Of a stretch of 64,000 nucleotides of DNA, positions 35,441 through 46,950 are shown one piece after another; within the stretch, counting starts at the first letter, position 1, and each line of letters starts with the position of its first letter. Source of the DNA: Cristatella mucedo (Eukaryota > Bryozoa > Phylactolaemata > Cristatellidae); NCBI GenBank assembly GCA_009760855.2, contig WPIO01000330.1, positions 19,771 to 83,770 on the forward strand, read 5' to 3'. Made by a program: the position numbers and the translations under genes. A model generated the notes under the pieces. It saw only the letters and a program-made list of their open reading frames with translations, did not search any database and was not told the origin of the DNA.

Positions 35441-38152
35441 CAGAGGTGTCCAACTTTTTTGCGTTGAGGGGCCACATTTCCAAAATTTGAAAGGTCCGGG
35501 AGCCACATGTAAATTGGCGTAGTTGACCGCATCAGAAAATAACATCGTAATTTAGTATGACTACTACTATTACACTTAATAAATAAACCGCAATACAATA
35601 GTATTTTTTAGCATAGTTTTAATTAAAATAATAAATAATAAAAATTTAATCATGTGTCCTGGAAAATAATTCGATAGATATTATGGCCAATCTTTTAATT
35701 TTGGATTTTTATTTGAATAACATGATGACAGAAACTTATAAAACTTACAAAATTACATGACAAGGACTCACATAATATTAATGCCTTCGGATTAATTAAA
35801 TGCCACAGGTATTCAATGTCTTCTGCACTGCAGGCATCAATGAGATATTTGGCATTGTTTCTGTTTGCATAAAAAGTCGACATCTGCTGCAACATTGGAT
35901 GTGGCAATTCTAAGGATTCCTGATAAATGTTCATCTGTGAGAACGGATCGAGTCTTTGTTTTCACATTATTTAGTCTGGAAAAAAGCTGTTCACAGCAAT
36001 ATGTGCTGCCAAAAAGTGCACTATACCTGCGAGCATGTTTAGCTAGGTTAGGAAAAGACTCTGATGAAACATACTGCTTGTAAAAGGTAACAAGGTCATG
36101 CTGATCATAAGCAGTTTTTAAATTGCTGTCATTATGAATGTAGATTAGTTCGAGTTGAAATTCATCAGGTGTATCAGAGTGATCAATATTAAATGGATTA
36201 CTAATCATGTTCATGTCATCCGCATGTTGTTGGACATCCTGAAACCTCTCTTCGAATTCATCAACAAGTTTGTAACAAGAGTGGAGTACTTCATATGAGC
36301 CAGCGTTTCAGGCAATCTTTTTGCTAGTATTGTGAAATGTAACAGTTTCTTCTGATCTAAGTGATTCCGGAAAAGTTTCAGCTTTTGCACAAACGCGACA
36401 ACACACTCATACATTTTATGGACCAGTTGATCCTTACCTTGGATGTTTGACATTAAGATCTGCAAGATGTTTGGTCATGTCCACCAAAAAAACCAAATCA
36501 TTCAATCACTGCTGGTCATCGAGGAAGCCAACATCTTTTCCCTTTTCTGTCATAAATGCTTTTATTTCGTCCCGAAGTGACCAAAACCTGGCTAACGTGT
36601 TTGCCCTACTTAGCCAACGGACTTGGCAGAAATAAATAACATCACAATGATCTGATCCTAACTCTTCAAGGAAAGCCTGAAATTGTCTGTGGTTTAGTGC
36701 GCGAGACCTTATCACATTGACTGTTGAAACTACATTGTCCATTACATGTTGCATGCTCAAGACCTTTGCACATAGCTGTTCTTGGTGAATGATGCAGTGA
36801 TGACTGACAATTTTATGAGGTACTAATTTTACCATTGAAGATACAAATCCATTGTGTCTACCTGTCGTTAAAGGGGCTCCGTCTGTGGTGAAACCAATCA
36901 ATTTAGTTTGAGGAAGATTAAATTTTATGAAAACCCCCTTGACCTGAACAAAAATATCCCTCCCGTTGTAGTGCCTTTCATTGAACATATATCCAACAGT
37001 TCTTCGAAAATGACAAACTTTCCTGTTACTCCGCGTACAAGCACCGACAGTTGAGCCGCATCGCTATTGTCCGTGCTTTCGTCGAGCGCAAGGGAATACA
37101 ATTCACATTCAGCAAGTCTTTTAGTGAGACTTTCTTCTATGTTGGATGCGAGATCGTCAACTCTTCTCGCAACCGTTTGATGAGAAAGACTGACTTTCTT
37201 AACTTCTGACTTCTTTTCTGGACAGACCACACCAGTAAACAGCCTGAGGCATCCTTAACAAAATTCGCCATCGGAAAATGCTCCCCCCCCCCGCTTAGCT
37301 ATAGCTTCAGCTATTAATAAACTTACTTTGGCTGAAGCCTCAGACTTGTTGCTGACTGCTGTAAAAAATGACTGCTGTCCGATGACGCTCGGTTTCAACG
37401 AGTTCACGCGATCAATTCGAAGTTGATCAGTCAGGCTGTTGTACCTGTCGCCATGCTTTGTTGAAAAATATCGCTTAACACTGTGCTCCTTTGCAACGGC
37501 AATAGTTTCTTGGCATATTAGGCACATTATCCTACCGAAGCGTTCCATTATAAAATAGTCTACAGTCCAAGATGCTTTGAAAAGTCTTCCTTCTGCGTCA
37601 ATTTTCCGTTTTTTGCTAGTATTCACATTCGCCGCCATTTTTCTATGTGAAATAAAAAAACAGACCAGTTACAAATTGATTAATTTACATTTTATCACAG
37701 CAATATCTTAGTATTAGTAAGTGAGTTGAGCAATACGCGTTTTTTGAAAAACCTTCCTGACTGATTCCAGTTCGTGCAGCAGCAGCTGAGAAACGGCTCT
37801 TTTTTCTATCCACAGTGTGAAACAGTTAATTCCGCTTGCGGAAGCGTTATAAATGTGATCGTAATGGCGCCGATGTAGCACAAATATGTTACCCCTTTAC
37901 GCCAAAATGTTCACATGAAGGCTAACAAAATAAATCAATATTTTTTCCCATCACGCGAAAATAGCCATTCGGACACCTTTACGCTTCACGCGAGCGTGAA
38001 GTACATCACAGCGCCTTATATCGCCGTTTGTAATGATTAAAAATTAACGAAAAACATGGAGTGACAAATATTTTTGGGATAACGTTGCGGGCCGCATAGA
38101 AGACCTCGGCGGGCTGGGTTGTGGCCCGTGGGTCACGTGTTGGACACCCCTG
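35441..38152 (-). mobile_element. hAT (Charlie-like) DNA transposon, complete but dead, 2712 bp
   Basis: Terminal inverted repeats start CAGAGGTGTCCAAC at 35441 and, read inward from the other end, CAGGGGTGTCCAAC ending at 38152. Both then reach a GGGCCACA block, so imperfect homology extends about 35 bp. Flanks gtctagga (35433-35440) and gtatagga (38153-38160) form an 8-bp target duplication with one mismatch, the size expected for hAT. The empty-site sequence gtctaggacctg is preserved in other LINE-A copies. A minus-strand transposase pseudogene fills 35837-37638. The terminal sequence style and transposase resemble hAT-Charlie elements. Confidence 0.92.
35837..37638 (-). pseudogene. hAT transposase (BED finger, RNase H-like, hATC), broken
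   Basis: Starts MAANVNTSKKRKID at 37638. An N-terminal BED/C2H2-like finger (CLICQ ... H ... KRYFSTKH, 37500-37560) comes first. The transposase core follows: ALDESTDNSD (first catalytic D, about 37085), GFTTDGAPLTTGRHNGF (second D, about 36870), HCIIHQEQL, VRWLSRANTLARFW, and a C-terminal dimerisation block with CCEQLFSRLNNVKTKTRSVL containing the glutamate. The domain order is that of the GTF2IRD2/ZBED/EPM2AIP1-like Charlie group. A stop near 37255, a frameshift near 36980 and further breaks near 36490 and 36210 inactivate it. A C homopolymer at about 37269-37278 lies in the frame. Confidence 0.88.
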
Positions 38153-38859
38153 GTATAGGACCTGCAGACCAAATGCTTCTGTTGCCAACGGTTTTTAAGC
38201 TGTGGAACGGAACAGCTATTTTTATGTCCACACAGGACGTAAGGGCATGATCAGGGTGAAGCCTGAGCAGCAGCTTAGCTAATTATGAAGAAGCCAAACA
38301 ATGGTAGGCCTTGTTCGTTGATCAACCAGCAGCTATTCCAGCACATTGTCAAACCTCAAAAGTTTATAAGTAGCCATTCATGGCCAGCTGCAGTGACTTA
38401 CTGGGTTTTTGATAGCCGAGCCGAAAGAGAATTACAGTATTCTAGCCAAGACACAATAAAGGGAGCTTGTTAAATCTTTGCAAGCCACTGTTGGAGACAG
38501 TTACTAATCTTAGATTGGGATCAGTGGCATTCGATAATATGGGATTAAGTCATCGTTAGTGGGACTCTTGACTAATCGTTTCACACAGCAACGACTTCGG
38601 CTTTAGAAGTTGGTACTCCAGCATCTAGTGAGGACGGCCATTCACTCCTGTCGGCAAGCACATGCAGGTTTGCTTTGTCAGGTGCATGCTTAAATTTCCC
38701 GAGTCCTTAAAAATATTCCGAGTCTTATTGCCATACTGTAATATGAATCAAAATATGTTCTTTGATGGCTGCCAATCACCATATAACATCGCTGATGCAT
38801 CGAACAAGGTATTATGCATGAAAGCCTTTCTTCAGGCCTTACGTTGCTCCTCTTCTTAG

Positions 38860-38967
38860 TTGGAAAAGCTGAGAATTAGCAACAACCACCTCAAAGCTTA
38901 CCCGGAGGTAACTTTGCATTGGAAGAATCTTAAATTTTTGGACCTTTCGAATGATTCACTTGTCAAG
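38860..38967 (+). CDS. LRR exon (36 codons) of the ROCO-like gene
   Basis: Acceptor ctcctcttcttag ends at 38859 and donor gtaagt begins at 38968. The 108-nt exon is phase 0 and reads LEKLRISNNHLKAYPEV, then TLHWKNLKFLDLSNDSLVK, an LxxLxISNNxLxxxPEV repeat followed by the start of the next repeat. Spliced directly to the exon at 53411 it continues in frame into NMISELP, LTDLKLRGNPM and then the Roc domain. The combined LRR would be slightly long (about 30 residues between repeat starts), so an intervening exon cannot be excluded. It lies 13.5 kb downstream of the last array exon, with only transposons recognised between. Confidence 0.7.
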
Positions 38968-39048
38968 GTAAGTGTAAAACTGTACATGTATGCCTTTGCG
39001 ATAGGAGTCATCGAGAGTAGTATCTCACATGGAACCACGAATGCTTAG

Positions 39049-41250
39049 AGGCTTGGCGTGGTGAGCAATATCATGTAATTTGAGGAATTTGCTAATTTTC
39101 TTGCTCTCTGATTGGTTAGTTCTAGTAACCTCCGTCAGAGTCTAGAGGACAAGTATGATGCTTACATCTGTCTTAATCAACCATGAAGTGACACCTTTCG
39201 AGATCGAACTTAATTCTTCACGAGATCGCTCTACCTGAGGACGGTCTTAGCTGAGTAGTAGTAGAGCGTCGCACCATGCTGCCACGTAATAGAAGGATGT
39301 CATCGTTCTGTGTGACTGGAGGACCGACTTTCTCCTCATAATTAGTGTAAAAGATTTCAAGCACCAAGCCGCTAAGACCATTTGCACGTAGTGCGTTTTG
39401 CTCTAGGCATCCAGGGGATGACACTTAATTTGTTTCAGAATAAGAGTAGCCAAAGATATTTGTCTCGCCGGTGCTTTACAGCTTCTCTAATCAGAGATGA
39501 CAGTTCAATGTTTTCAGATGGCTCCAGCCAAGTCTTCTGCAATAGAATTCATTGATTCTTTGTTTAGTGCAGCTACTAGTGAGTGCTGACATTTTGGATC
39601 ATGTTGTAACTTCATCTAAAAAGTTAATATGTTTTGATTGCTCCAAACATTTCTTTTCGTCAATTCCGTCCTGTCACGAATTCTCACTTGCCCCAGGGAT
39701 ACAAGGGTATGCTGCCGATCTCTGGCAGTGCTGCTTAGATGCATAAAGTGTTAGGCAGTCTTAGAAATCGGATAATGCTGAATATGCTAGTGTTATTGTT
39801 CTAGTAAGTTTCATTGGAGTCTAGAGAGCAAGTATGAAGCTTGCATCACCACCAAAATCAATGAGGAAGTGAACCTTTGTTGAAACAGAACTTAATTCTC
39901 TGCTTCAAATCCGAAGCCCGTACGACCTTTGCAAATGATTTGTTTACCCCCAAGCATCCAGGTTATAGCACTTAATTTGCGTCAGGCTAATAGTAGCCAT
40001 AGATGTTTGTCTCGAAGATGATTTAACGTGTCTCTTTACAGAATCTCAATTGAATGTTTTCAGACGGCTCTAGCCAAAGCTACTACTACTATAGAATCTA
40101 TTGGGCCTGCATTCAGGGGCACTACTAGCAAGTGATACAATTTTTGGTCAAGTAAAGTTATCATGTTATAAGATCATCTGAAAATGTAATACTCTTTTGA
40201 TAACTCCAACCTTGTCTTTTGATCGGTTCGAAAGATTAGAAGATGTGGGCTATTTAAACCTTGTGTCAATTCATTTTAATAATAGCACCAGTAACAATTC
40301 GTGTACTCACCTTAGAGAACCCTATTCATTGTAGACACTTCTTATTGGCTAGAAATAATGTGTACTAGCCGTGCTCTTAAATAGCAAGCAAGATTGCAAC
40401 ATGTATAAGCAAGGCTAAGCATATTTACACCGGTATGGGAATCGAGCCACCAACAGTGTTGTCCCCAAGTTTCATAGTCGATAAGCCTCTGTCAAGTAGT
40501 TAGGCTGCATGTTTTATAAGCATAATATGTTACAGTGGTATCTGTGGCTGCCTTATAACGTATCCTAAGGCGTAATGTCCGGTTTGTATTCATGGAGCCA
40601 TTCCCAATTTGCTTTCCAAAGTAAAGCCTACATGTACCCATTGTATTCTTACAATATAGGAGCTAGTGTCTAATATCAGCCTCGCCTCATTTTCTGTTAT
40701 AGTATGTGGGTTTCACTTTGATTTTAGTCGGAATAGTTCCTTTCATAATGGAACGAGGTGTGGTAGGTGAATAAAGTTGCTGCTGCTCCAAAATACTGAC
40801 ACGCAAAAGTCGGAGCAGAATCATTTGGATAGTTTTTCTAGCTGCATCTGCTTAGGTATTCCCATTCCTACCTTCTTATTGATCACAATATGGCTGGATA
40901 AAAAAAATGGCCTTTGAGATTGTAAATGAGCAAACATTGGCTTATTAGTTCAGGCTCGGTTTTCGCTTCTTTATTTGTTAAGACAGAATGCAACTGCTAG
41001 GTAAACTTTGTCACGCCTCAATGTTCAGTTTGTTGGTGAGCACAATCTTTTGAGGCTTCCTAGTTCTTAGCATCAAGTTGATGACCTCATGTGATATCAG
41101 TATCAGGCTGTTGGTCAAGCAGAGTCTTCGTAGACGATTGTCAGCAAGACTCAATACTAGGCCAAGGTCTTGCAAACTACTACAAACTACTTGCAAAGGT
41201 CGGAGCAGAACCACGTGGATTGTTTGGCTAGCTGCATGTGCTTAGGTATT
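39049..41250. other. intron-like sequence, copy A of the duplication
   Basis: No convincing exon. It contains two diverged sub-repeats (39100-39770 and 39790-40220). Open frames here are short and lack family resemblance. Confidence 0.45.
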
Positions 41251-41439
41251 CCCATGTGACAGGCAGTGTGGTGGCAAGCCTAGCAGAAATGTGGTGGCTG
41301 CAGAATCTGTGGCTTTGCCTGGTCACGTATGGAACTGTAGAACCGTACTTTCTTGGAGGCCCTCTCCTCGCATTACACGACCTAGTTTTGCTCATCCTGG
41401 GATCATTCAGCAGCAAGCAAAAAGAACCATGGATACATG

Positions 41440-42075
41440 CCTTGCTTTCTGCTTACAGCTGATGCAAAACTCTGCAGCTAAGCTTGTTTGTCGTGACCGT
41501 TGCGACATCAAACCACTTCTCGCCAACCTGCATTGGCTACAAGTCAAGCGACATACGACTTTAGGGTTTTGTCGCCCACTTTTCGGTCCCTTCATTCTTC
41601 GGGTCCAGCCTACCTATCAGATCTACTACCCCACTAGGCTAAGCATCATACCACCTGCTTTTCTGAATCTAACTGCTTATCTATACCTCGTACAAACCTC
41701 AAATCCTGTGGAGACCATGCATTTAGTTCATATGCTCCCAAAGCCTGGAAATGACTCGCGAGTTCCGTCACGACATCCTGACTTGACCAGATTTAAAAAG
41801 AAGTTAAAAACGCACATATTTATGAGAGCATTTAGTGGGTCCCTGTGATTCTTACTTGATGTACTTATATGTGCCGACACTGTTGCATGTTGCTACTAAC
41901 CACAGTTGTATGCTGACCCTGTGCTTGTCACCCTAACCATGGTAGTCATGTTGTTTATCAAGCATGATACTACTCACCATTCAATCGTGTTTCCTTTGCA
42001 GCAAATGTAAGGCAACTAGCAAGAGATTGAGTTCTCTTAGGGGGCTTAATCAAGTGCATTAACATTATTATTATT
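41440..42075 (+). mobile_element. LINE-B 3' fragment (copy A)
   Basis: Begins in the post-RT block (QLMQNSAAKLVCRDR at 41450-41500). It continues to the 3' UTR (ttagtgggtccctgtgattc near 41831) and the tail block (gcaactagcaagagattgag near 42011) plus an attattatta tail. The same insertion is present in copy B, so it predates the duplication. Confidence 0.8.
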
Positions 42076-42077
42076 AA

Positions 42078-42440
42078 TTGCTCACAGTTTATCTCATGTG
42101 GTGTGGGCGTACTCTGCTAAGAGTCGATCGACAGAAGTTGTTCGTGATGAAGCAATGCCGGTCGTCGGACCGCTCATTACCTGAAGCACAGCCTCGAGGG
42201 ATTATTTTAGCAGAAGCATCTGAACGGTGTGCTGCTTACCCGATTGGAGATAAAACAGCAATGGCCAACACAGGAGGTGATTTTATTGCTGTTGGTTCAC
42301 AGCAGCAAGCACTTTACTGGGAGCTGGCAGAGTGCGGAGCTCTGAGCTGCAAGCAGAGGCTGCAACCTCAGCTTATTTTACTGGAAGAACTGTGGCCCGA
42401 ATGTTGGTCCTGATTTCAGACGTTACAACACTGTCCCTCG
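42078..42440 (+). other. open segment of unknown nature, copy A
   Basis: A 111-codon open frame (42078-42413) is matched by a 102-codon frame in copy B at 45454-45762. Shared stretches are TAMANTG, IAVGSQQQALYW and LLEELWPECWS or LIILEELWPECWS. Many amino-acid differences separate the copies, and no splice boundaries or domain are obvious. It may be coding, or simply a shared non-coding duplicate whose frame has survived by chance. No function assigned. Confidence 0.3.
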
Positions 42441-42702
42441 AGGAGCAGATTGGTAGATAGCATGCAAATACGGTTGGTAGCAGCCTGCCCGGTGTCAGTA
42501 AGCACAAACGCGTGACGGACGAATCGCATTGAACCACTAGATGTTGCGATACATAGTTGAATTTTAGCTTGTGTTTCTACTACAGAATTTTTCTTTTAGG
42601 TTGGCCGTCCATGCCTATCGGCAAGCACATACAGGTTGGCATTGTCACATGCATGCTTGCATTTCACGAGTCCCTAAAAAAGATTCTGGTTCTTGTTTCT
42701 GT

Positions 42703-43130
42703 ACTGTAATAATAGTAATAATAATAATGCACTTGATATGGCACCCTCAGAGAACTGAATCTCTTTCTAGGTGCTCTACATTTGCTGCAAAGGGAAATGC
42801 AATTGAATGGTGAGTAATAAATATCATGCTTGCTAAACAGCATGAATAGCATGGTTAGGGGTGACATGCACGGGGTCAGCATGCAAATGTGGTTAGCGGC
42901 AGCATGCACGGTGTCAGCACGCATAAGCACATGAAGGACAAATCACAGGGACCCATTAAATGCTGTCTTAAATAGTTGTGTTTTTAAGTTCTTTTTTAAT
43001 GTGGTCAAGTCAGGGGATGTTCTGACGCAGGTCGGGAGGGAGTTCCAGGCTTTGAGAGCATACTAGCTAAAGGCACGGTCTTCAAAAGATTTGAGATTTG
43101 TACGAGGTATTGGTAAACTAATGATTTCGA
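42703..43130 (-). mobile_element. LINE-B 3' end, antisense, in copy B
   Basis: Starts with aataatagtaataataataatg, then the hairpin block (42738-42777) and 3' UTR/post-RT sequence. It interrupts sequence that is continuous in copy A (around 38730-38760), so it postdates the duplication. Confidence 0.75.
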
Positions 43131-43233
43131 CAAGTTATATGATGATCGCCAAGCGCCATCGAGCATCGCTGACTCTTTTAACAAAGTATTGTGCATTAAA
43201 GTCTTTATTCAGGCCATAGTTTGTTCTTCTTAG

Positions 43234-43332
43234 GTTGATATTATCAACAACTACCAGAGAGCCTCCCATAATGCTACCATGGGTTCGAAGAGTCATCCAA
43301 CGCCTGGCCTTTCAAATGATTTGCTTATAACG
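43234..43332 (+). pseudogene. decayed LRR exon (copy B of the 38860 exon)
   Basis: Preceded by the same acceptor context as at 38860 (ttgttcttcttag ending 43233). The body is scrambled and no LRR frame remains, although the 3' end (cctttcaaatgatttgctta) still matches. The donor is gcaagt rather than gtaagt. The duplicated exon has therefore been lost, unlike the array exons. Confidence 0.6.
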
Positions 43333-44249
43333 GCAAGTATGGAAATGTATATGTTTGTCTTTTTTGTGACAGCCATTTAAAGTAGTTCTCTCACTTGGAA
43401 CCACCGCTGCTTGGATGTGTAAAGTCGTGGGCAGTCTTGCAAATCGGATAGTGCTGGATGTGCTGGTGTTCCCATTCTATTAAGTTCCATCGGAGTTTAT
43501 AGAGAGCAAGTATGAAGCTTGCATCGCCACCTAAATCAATGAGGAGGTGACCCTTTGTTGAAACACAGCTAAATTATCTGCTTCAAATCCGAAGCCCGAT
43601 GTTGATTTTAATCGGAATAGTTCTTTTCATTATAAGAACAGGGCATGGTAGGTGAATAAAGTGGCAGTTAATTCAACATACTGACACACAAAGGTCGGAG
43701 CAGAACCTTGTGGAAGGTTTTGCTAGCTACATCTGCTTAGGTATTCCCATTCCTGCCTTCTTACTTATCAGAATATGGATGGATACCAAAATGGCCTTTG
43801 AGATTGTAAAAGAGCAGGCATTGGTTTATAGGTTCAGGCTCGGGTTTTGCTTATTTATTTGTTAAGACGGAATGCAACTGATAGGTAAACTGTATCATGC
43901 CTCAATGTTAAGTTTTTTGGTGAGCTCGGTCTTTTGAGGCTTCCTAGCTCTTAGCATCAAGTTGATGACCTCATGCGATGCCAGTATCAGGCTGTTGGTC
44001 AAGCAAAGTCTGCATATACAGTTATCAGCAAGACTCACTACTGGGCCTCCTCATACATGTGACATGCACCCTGGTGGCAAGCCTAGCAGAAATGTGGTGG
44101 CTGCAGAATCTGTGGCTTCGCCTGGTCACGTATGGAACTGTAGAACAGTGCTTGCTGGAGGCTCTCCCCTCGCATTACACGGCCCAGTTCTGCTCATATG
44201 AGGATCATTCAGCAACAAGGACAAAGGACCGTGGATGTCCTTGCTTTCT

Positions 44250-45393
44250 GCTTACAGCTGGTGCAAAACTCTGCAGCTAGGCTTGTCTGTCTTGAGAGTT
44301 GCCACGTCAAACCACTTCTCGCCGACCTGCACTGGCTACAAGTCGAGCAACGTACGACTTCCAGGTTTGGTCGCCCATTTTTTGGTCCCTTCATTCTTCG
44401 GCGCGAGCCTACCTATCAGATTACTGCCCCACTAGGCTAAGCATCGTACCACCTACTTTTCTGAATCTAACTGCTTACCTATACTTTGTATAACCCTCAA
44501 ATCCTTTGGAGACCGTGCATTGGGTGCATATAATAATAATAATTCACTTGATAAAGCGCCCTCAGAGAACTTAATCTCTCTCTAGGTGCTTTACATTTGC
44601 TGTAAAGTGAAATGCAATTGAATGATAAGTAAAATCATACTTGAGAAACAAACCAAATGAATAATATGGTTAGGGGTGACATGCACAGGGTCAGCATGCG
44701 AATGTGGTTAGTGGCAGCATGCACAGTGTCAGCACGCATAAGCACATCAAGGACGAATCACAGGGACCCTCTAAATACTGTCCTAAATTGGTGTGTTTTT
44801 AGGTTCCTTTTAAATGTGGTCAGGTCGGGGGATGTTCTGACGCAGGTCGGGAGGGAGTTCCAGGCTTTGGGAGAATACGAACTAAATGCACGGTCTCCAA
44901 AGGATTTAAGGTTTGTACGAGGTATTTCTAGACTGTTGGATTCCGAAAAGCAGGTGGTACGATGCTTGGCCTGATGGGGTAGTATATCTGAAAGATAGGC
45001 TGGAGCCATAGAATGAAGGGACCTAAAAGTGCTCCCATATGCTCCTAAAGCCTGGAACTCACTCGCGAGTTCCGTCACGATATCCAGACTTGACCAGATT
45101 TAAAAAGAAATTGAAAATGCACACATTTATGACAGCATTTAGTGGGACCCTGTGATTCTTACGTGATGTGGTTATGTGTGCTGATGTTGTTGCATGCTGC
45201 TACTAACCGCTGCATGCTGACCCTGTGCATCTCATGCCTAACCATGGTAGTCATATTGTTTATCAAGCATGATACCACTCACCATTCGATTGTGTTTCTA
45301 GTGCAGCAAATGTAAAGCGCCAAGCAAGAGATTGAGTTCTCGGAGGGCGCTTTATCAAGTGTATTAGTATTATTATTATTATTATTATTCATT
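44250..45393 (+). mobile_element. LINE-B 3' fragment (copy B), split by another LINE-B
   Basis: Counterpart of the element at 41440. The 5' piece (44250-44528) covers the post-RT block and the 3' piece (45033-45393) covers the end of coding, UTR (ttagtgggaccctgtgattc near 45139), tail block (gcgccaagcaagagattgag near 45327) and (tta)n. Between them lies an antisense LINE-B. Confidence 0.8.
44529..45032 (-). mobile_element. LINE-B 3' end nested in LINE-B
   Basis: Antisense 0.5-kb copy with tail taataataataatt at 44530-44543, hairpin block at 44553-44590, then UTR and post-RT sequence (frame 44758-45078 reads ENSLEIPRTN-like text and AWNSLPTCVRTSP). The host LINE-B is continuous in copy A (41720-41745), confirming insertion. 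Confidence 0.82.
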
Positions 45394-45453
45394 GCTTACA
45401 GTTTATGTGGTGTGATCGTACTCTGCTGAGAGTCGATCGACAGCAGTTGGTCA

Positions 45454-45765
45454 GTGATGAAGCAATGCCGGTCGTCGGCCTGCTCATTATCTGAAGCACA
45501 GCCACCAGGGATGGTTTTACCAGCAGCATCTGAACGGTCTGCCGCTTACCCTGTTGGAGATGAAACAGCAATGGCCAACACAGGGGATGATTATATTGCT
45601 GTTGGTTCACAGCAGCAAGCTCTTTACTGGGACCTGGTAGAGTGCCGAGCTCTGAGCAGCTTGCAGAGGCCGCAACCTCAGCTTATCATACTGGAAGAGC
45701 TGTGGCCCGAATGTTGGTCCTCATTTCAGACGTTACAATACTGTTCCTCGAGGGCCAGATGAAAT
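45454..45765 (+). other. open segment of unknown nature, copy B
   Basis: Counterpart of 42078-42440. The frame is open to 45762 and reads through the point where copy A stops. A second overlapping frame (45642-45839) is also open. No domain recognised, and coding status is unproven. Confidence 0.3.
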
Positions 45766-45839
45766 CATTTAGACAGAATTGGTGGCATCTGGAGGGGTCT
45801 CTGATTGTTGCTCAAATGGGAGTAGCTAAAGTCAAATGA

Positions 45840-46830
45840 AATGTCACCAGATTTATGTATTTGCTTGATGATGCGCAGGTATGCAGCTGATCTCATGTGC
45901 TGCTGCTCCTACAGAGGACAGGCTTACTGTTGCGTAGCCTTCGACGGATCATGTGGGGTAGTAGCTAGACTAACTAACTAATGAAATGTCGTGTAGAGCT
46001 GGCAGCTTATAGTAAAGGCAGCTCCAGGTCACCTGAAGAGGATGAAAATTAGACACTGTAAATCGATGGCATTTATTGTGTCTGTTGCTGAGATGCAGCA
46101 ACATGGCTTTATGTAAGTAAAATAAGCCAAAAAATAACGAGGCATATGACATATATAGTGGCAAGGTGGTTACTGACAATGTCAAGTTAAAGGAAATTGT
46201 GGTTTGCAGCCATACTGCCTTGGCTGGCTGGACGAGGCACGGTGGAATTGATGTTTTTTTGTAAAAACAAAGCATCAATTGGGAAAGCAAGGACATGGTG
46301 GGAGCACTCTGCATGTTATACTAACTCACTTCTCAAGCAGGCCACATCAGTTTCCGAGCACTTTTAAATGACGTGTCATGCTGGCACAATGCCTAGCATT
46401 TCTCAATGTGCATAAAGCCACTGAGAAAGCCGAAACTGCTTGCAGCAGGCCGTGCAAACATGAAGTGCATGGACACTGCTTACTGCTGCTGCAGGCAGCC
46501 TGGCAGTAAAATGTCGGCTGGCAGCTTTACCGAGTCCTCCCCTAGCATACCTCCCCAAAAACCAGGTGCAGGTATTTGGCAGAGAAATAGTTGGCAGTAG
46601 TGGTAGCTGGCAGGAAGGAAAATCCAAAAAAGGACCAATGTCTTGTCCCAATGTTCGGAAATTAAATTAAATCTTTCGCCTGCAAAGTCTTAGCATGCAG
46701 CCGCTAGAGAGCTTGGTCGGTTTTGGAATGCTCCTTGAACTAGTAATCACTCAGCACGGGCATCTGGCAGGTGGCTGGCCTTGACCTTGCCTTGGTGTGT
46801 GTGCCCGGAAAGTGGCCCCCTCGGCTCGTC
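45840..46830. other. unannotated interval
   Basis: Only short frames without recognisable families. No LINE, SINE or LRR similarity noticed. Probably intron. Confidence 0.4.
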
Positions 46831-46834
46831 GGTT

Positions 46835-46950
46835 TCTGCTAAGGGGGCAAGGTGGTTAAGGTTCGAAAGCCAGGTGTTTTGAGTTCCGGTTTTGCAGTGA
46901 ACGATCCCGTGATAACCTGATGCTTTAAGGGGAAGAATAGACTCATCCTC
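46835..46950 (+). mobile_element. possible diverged SINE (SINE-II-like)
   Basis: The stretch gcaaggtggttaaggttcga and the later cgatcccgtgataacctgat, then gctttaagg, resemble the tRNA-related head and body of the SINE at 48841-49003. Weak match, listed as tentative. Confidence 0.3.

Larger units (their letters stand above)
35131..38540 (-). mobile_element. LINE-A copy interrupted by a hAT transposon
   Basis: Antisense LINE-A from the tail-proximal UTR (35131-35250) to the post-RT region, split at 35440/38161. The left half ends with ccactgtctagga and the right half resumes with cctgcagacc. In intact LINE-A copies these two pieces are contiguous (for example near 20765-20780). The LINE-A is therefore older than the hAT element inside it. 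The right-hand part (38161-38540) fades into strongly diverged sequence. Confidence 0.75.
38600..45800 (+). repeat. second tandem duplication (two copies, about 3-3.7 kb each before insertions)
   Basis: Copy A spans about 38600-42470 and copy B about 42580-45800. Matched landmarks: LRR exon 38860 and pseudo-exon 43234; gagagcaagtatgaagcttg at 39830 and 43501; gcatcaagttgatgacctca at 41069 and 43959; ggtggctgcagaatctgtgg at 41292 and 44096; an embedded LINE-B 3' end at 41440 and 44255; and tcgatcgacag at 42124 and 45432. Copy B lacks about 0.8 kb between the second and third landmarks and has gained two antisense LINE-B pieces. Within copy A, 39100-39770 and 39790-40220 also resemble each other, an older internal duplication. 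Confidence 0.75.
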
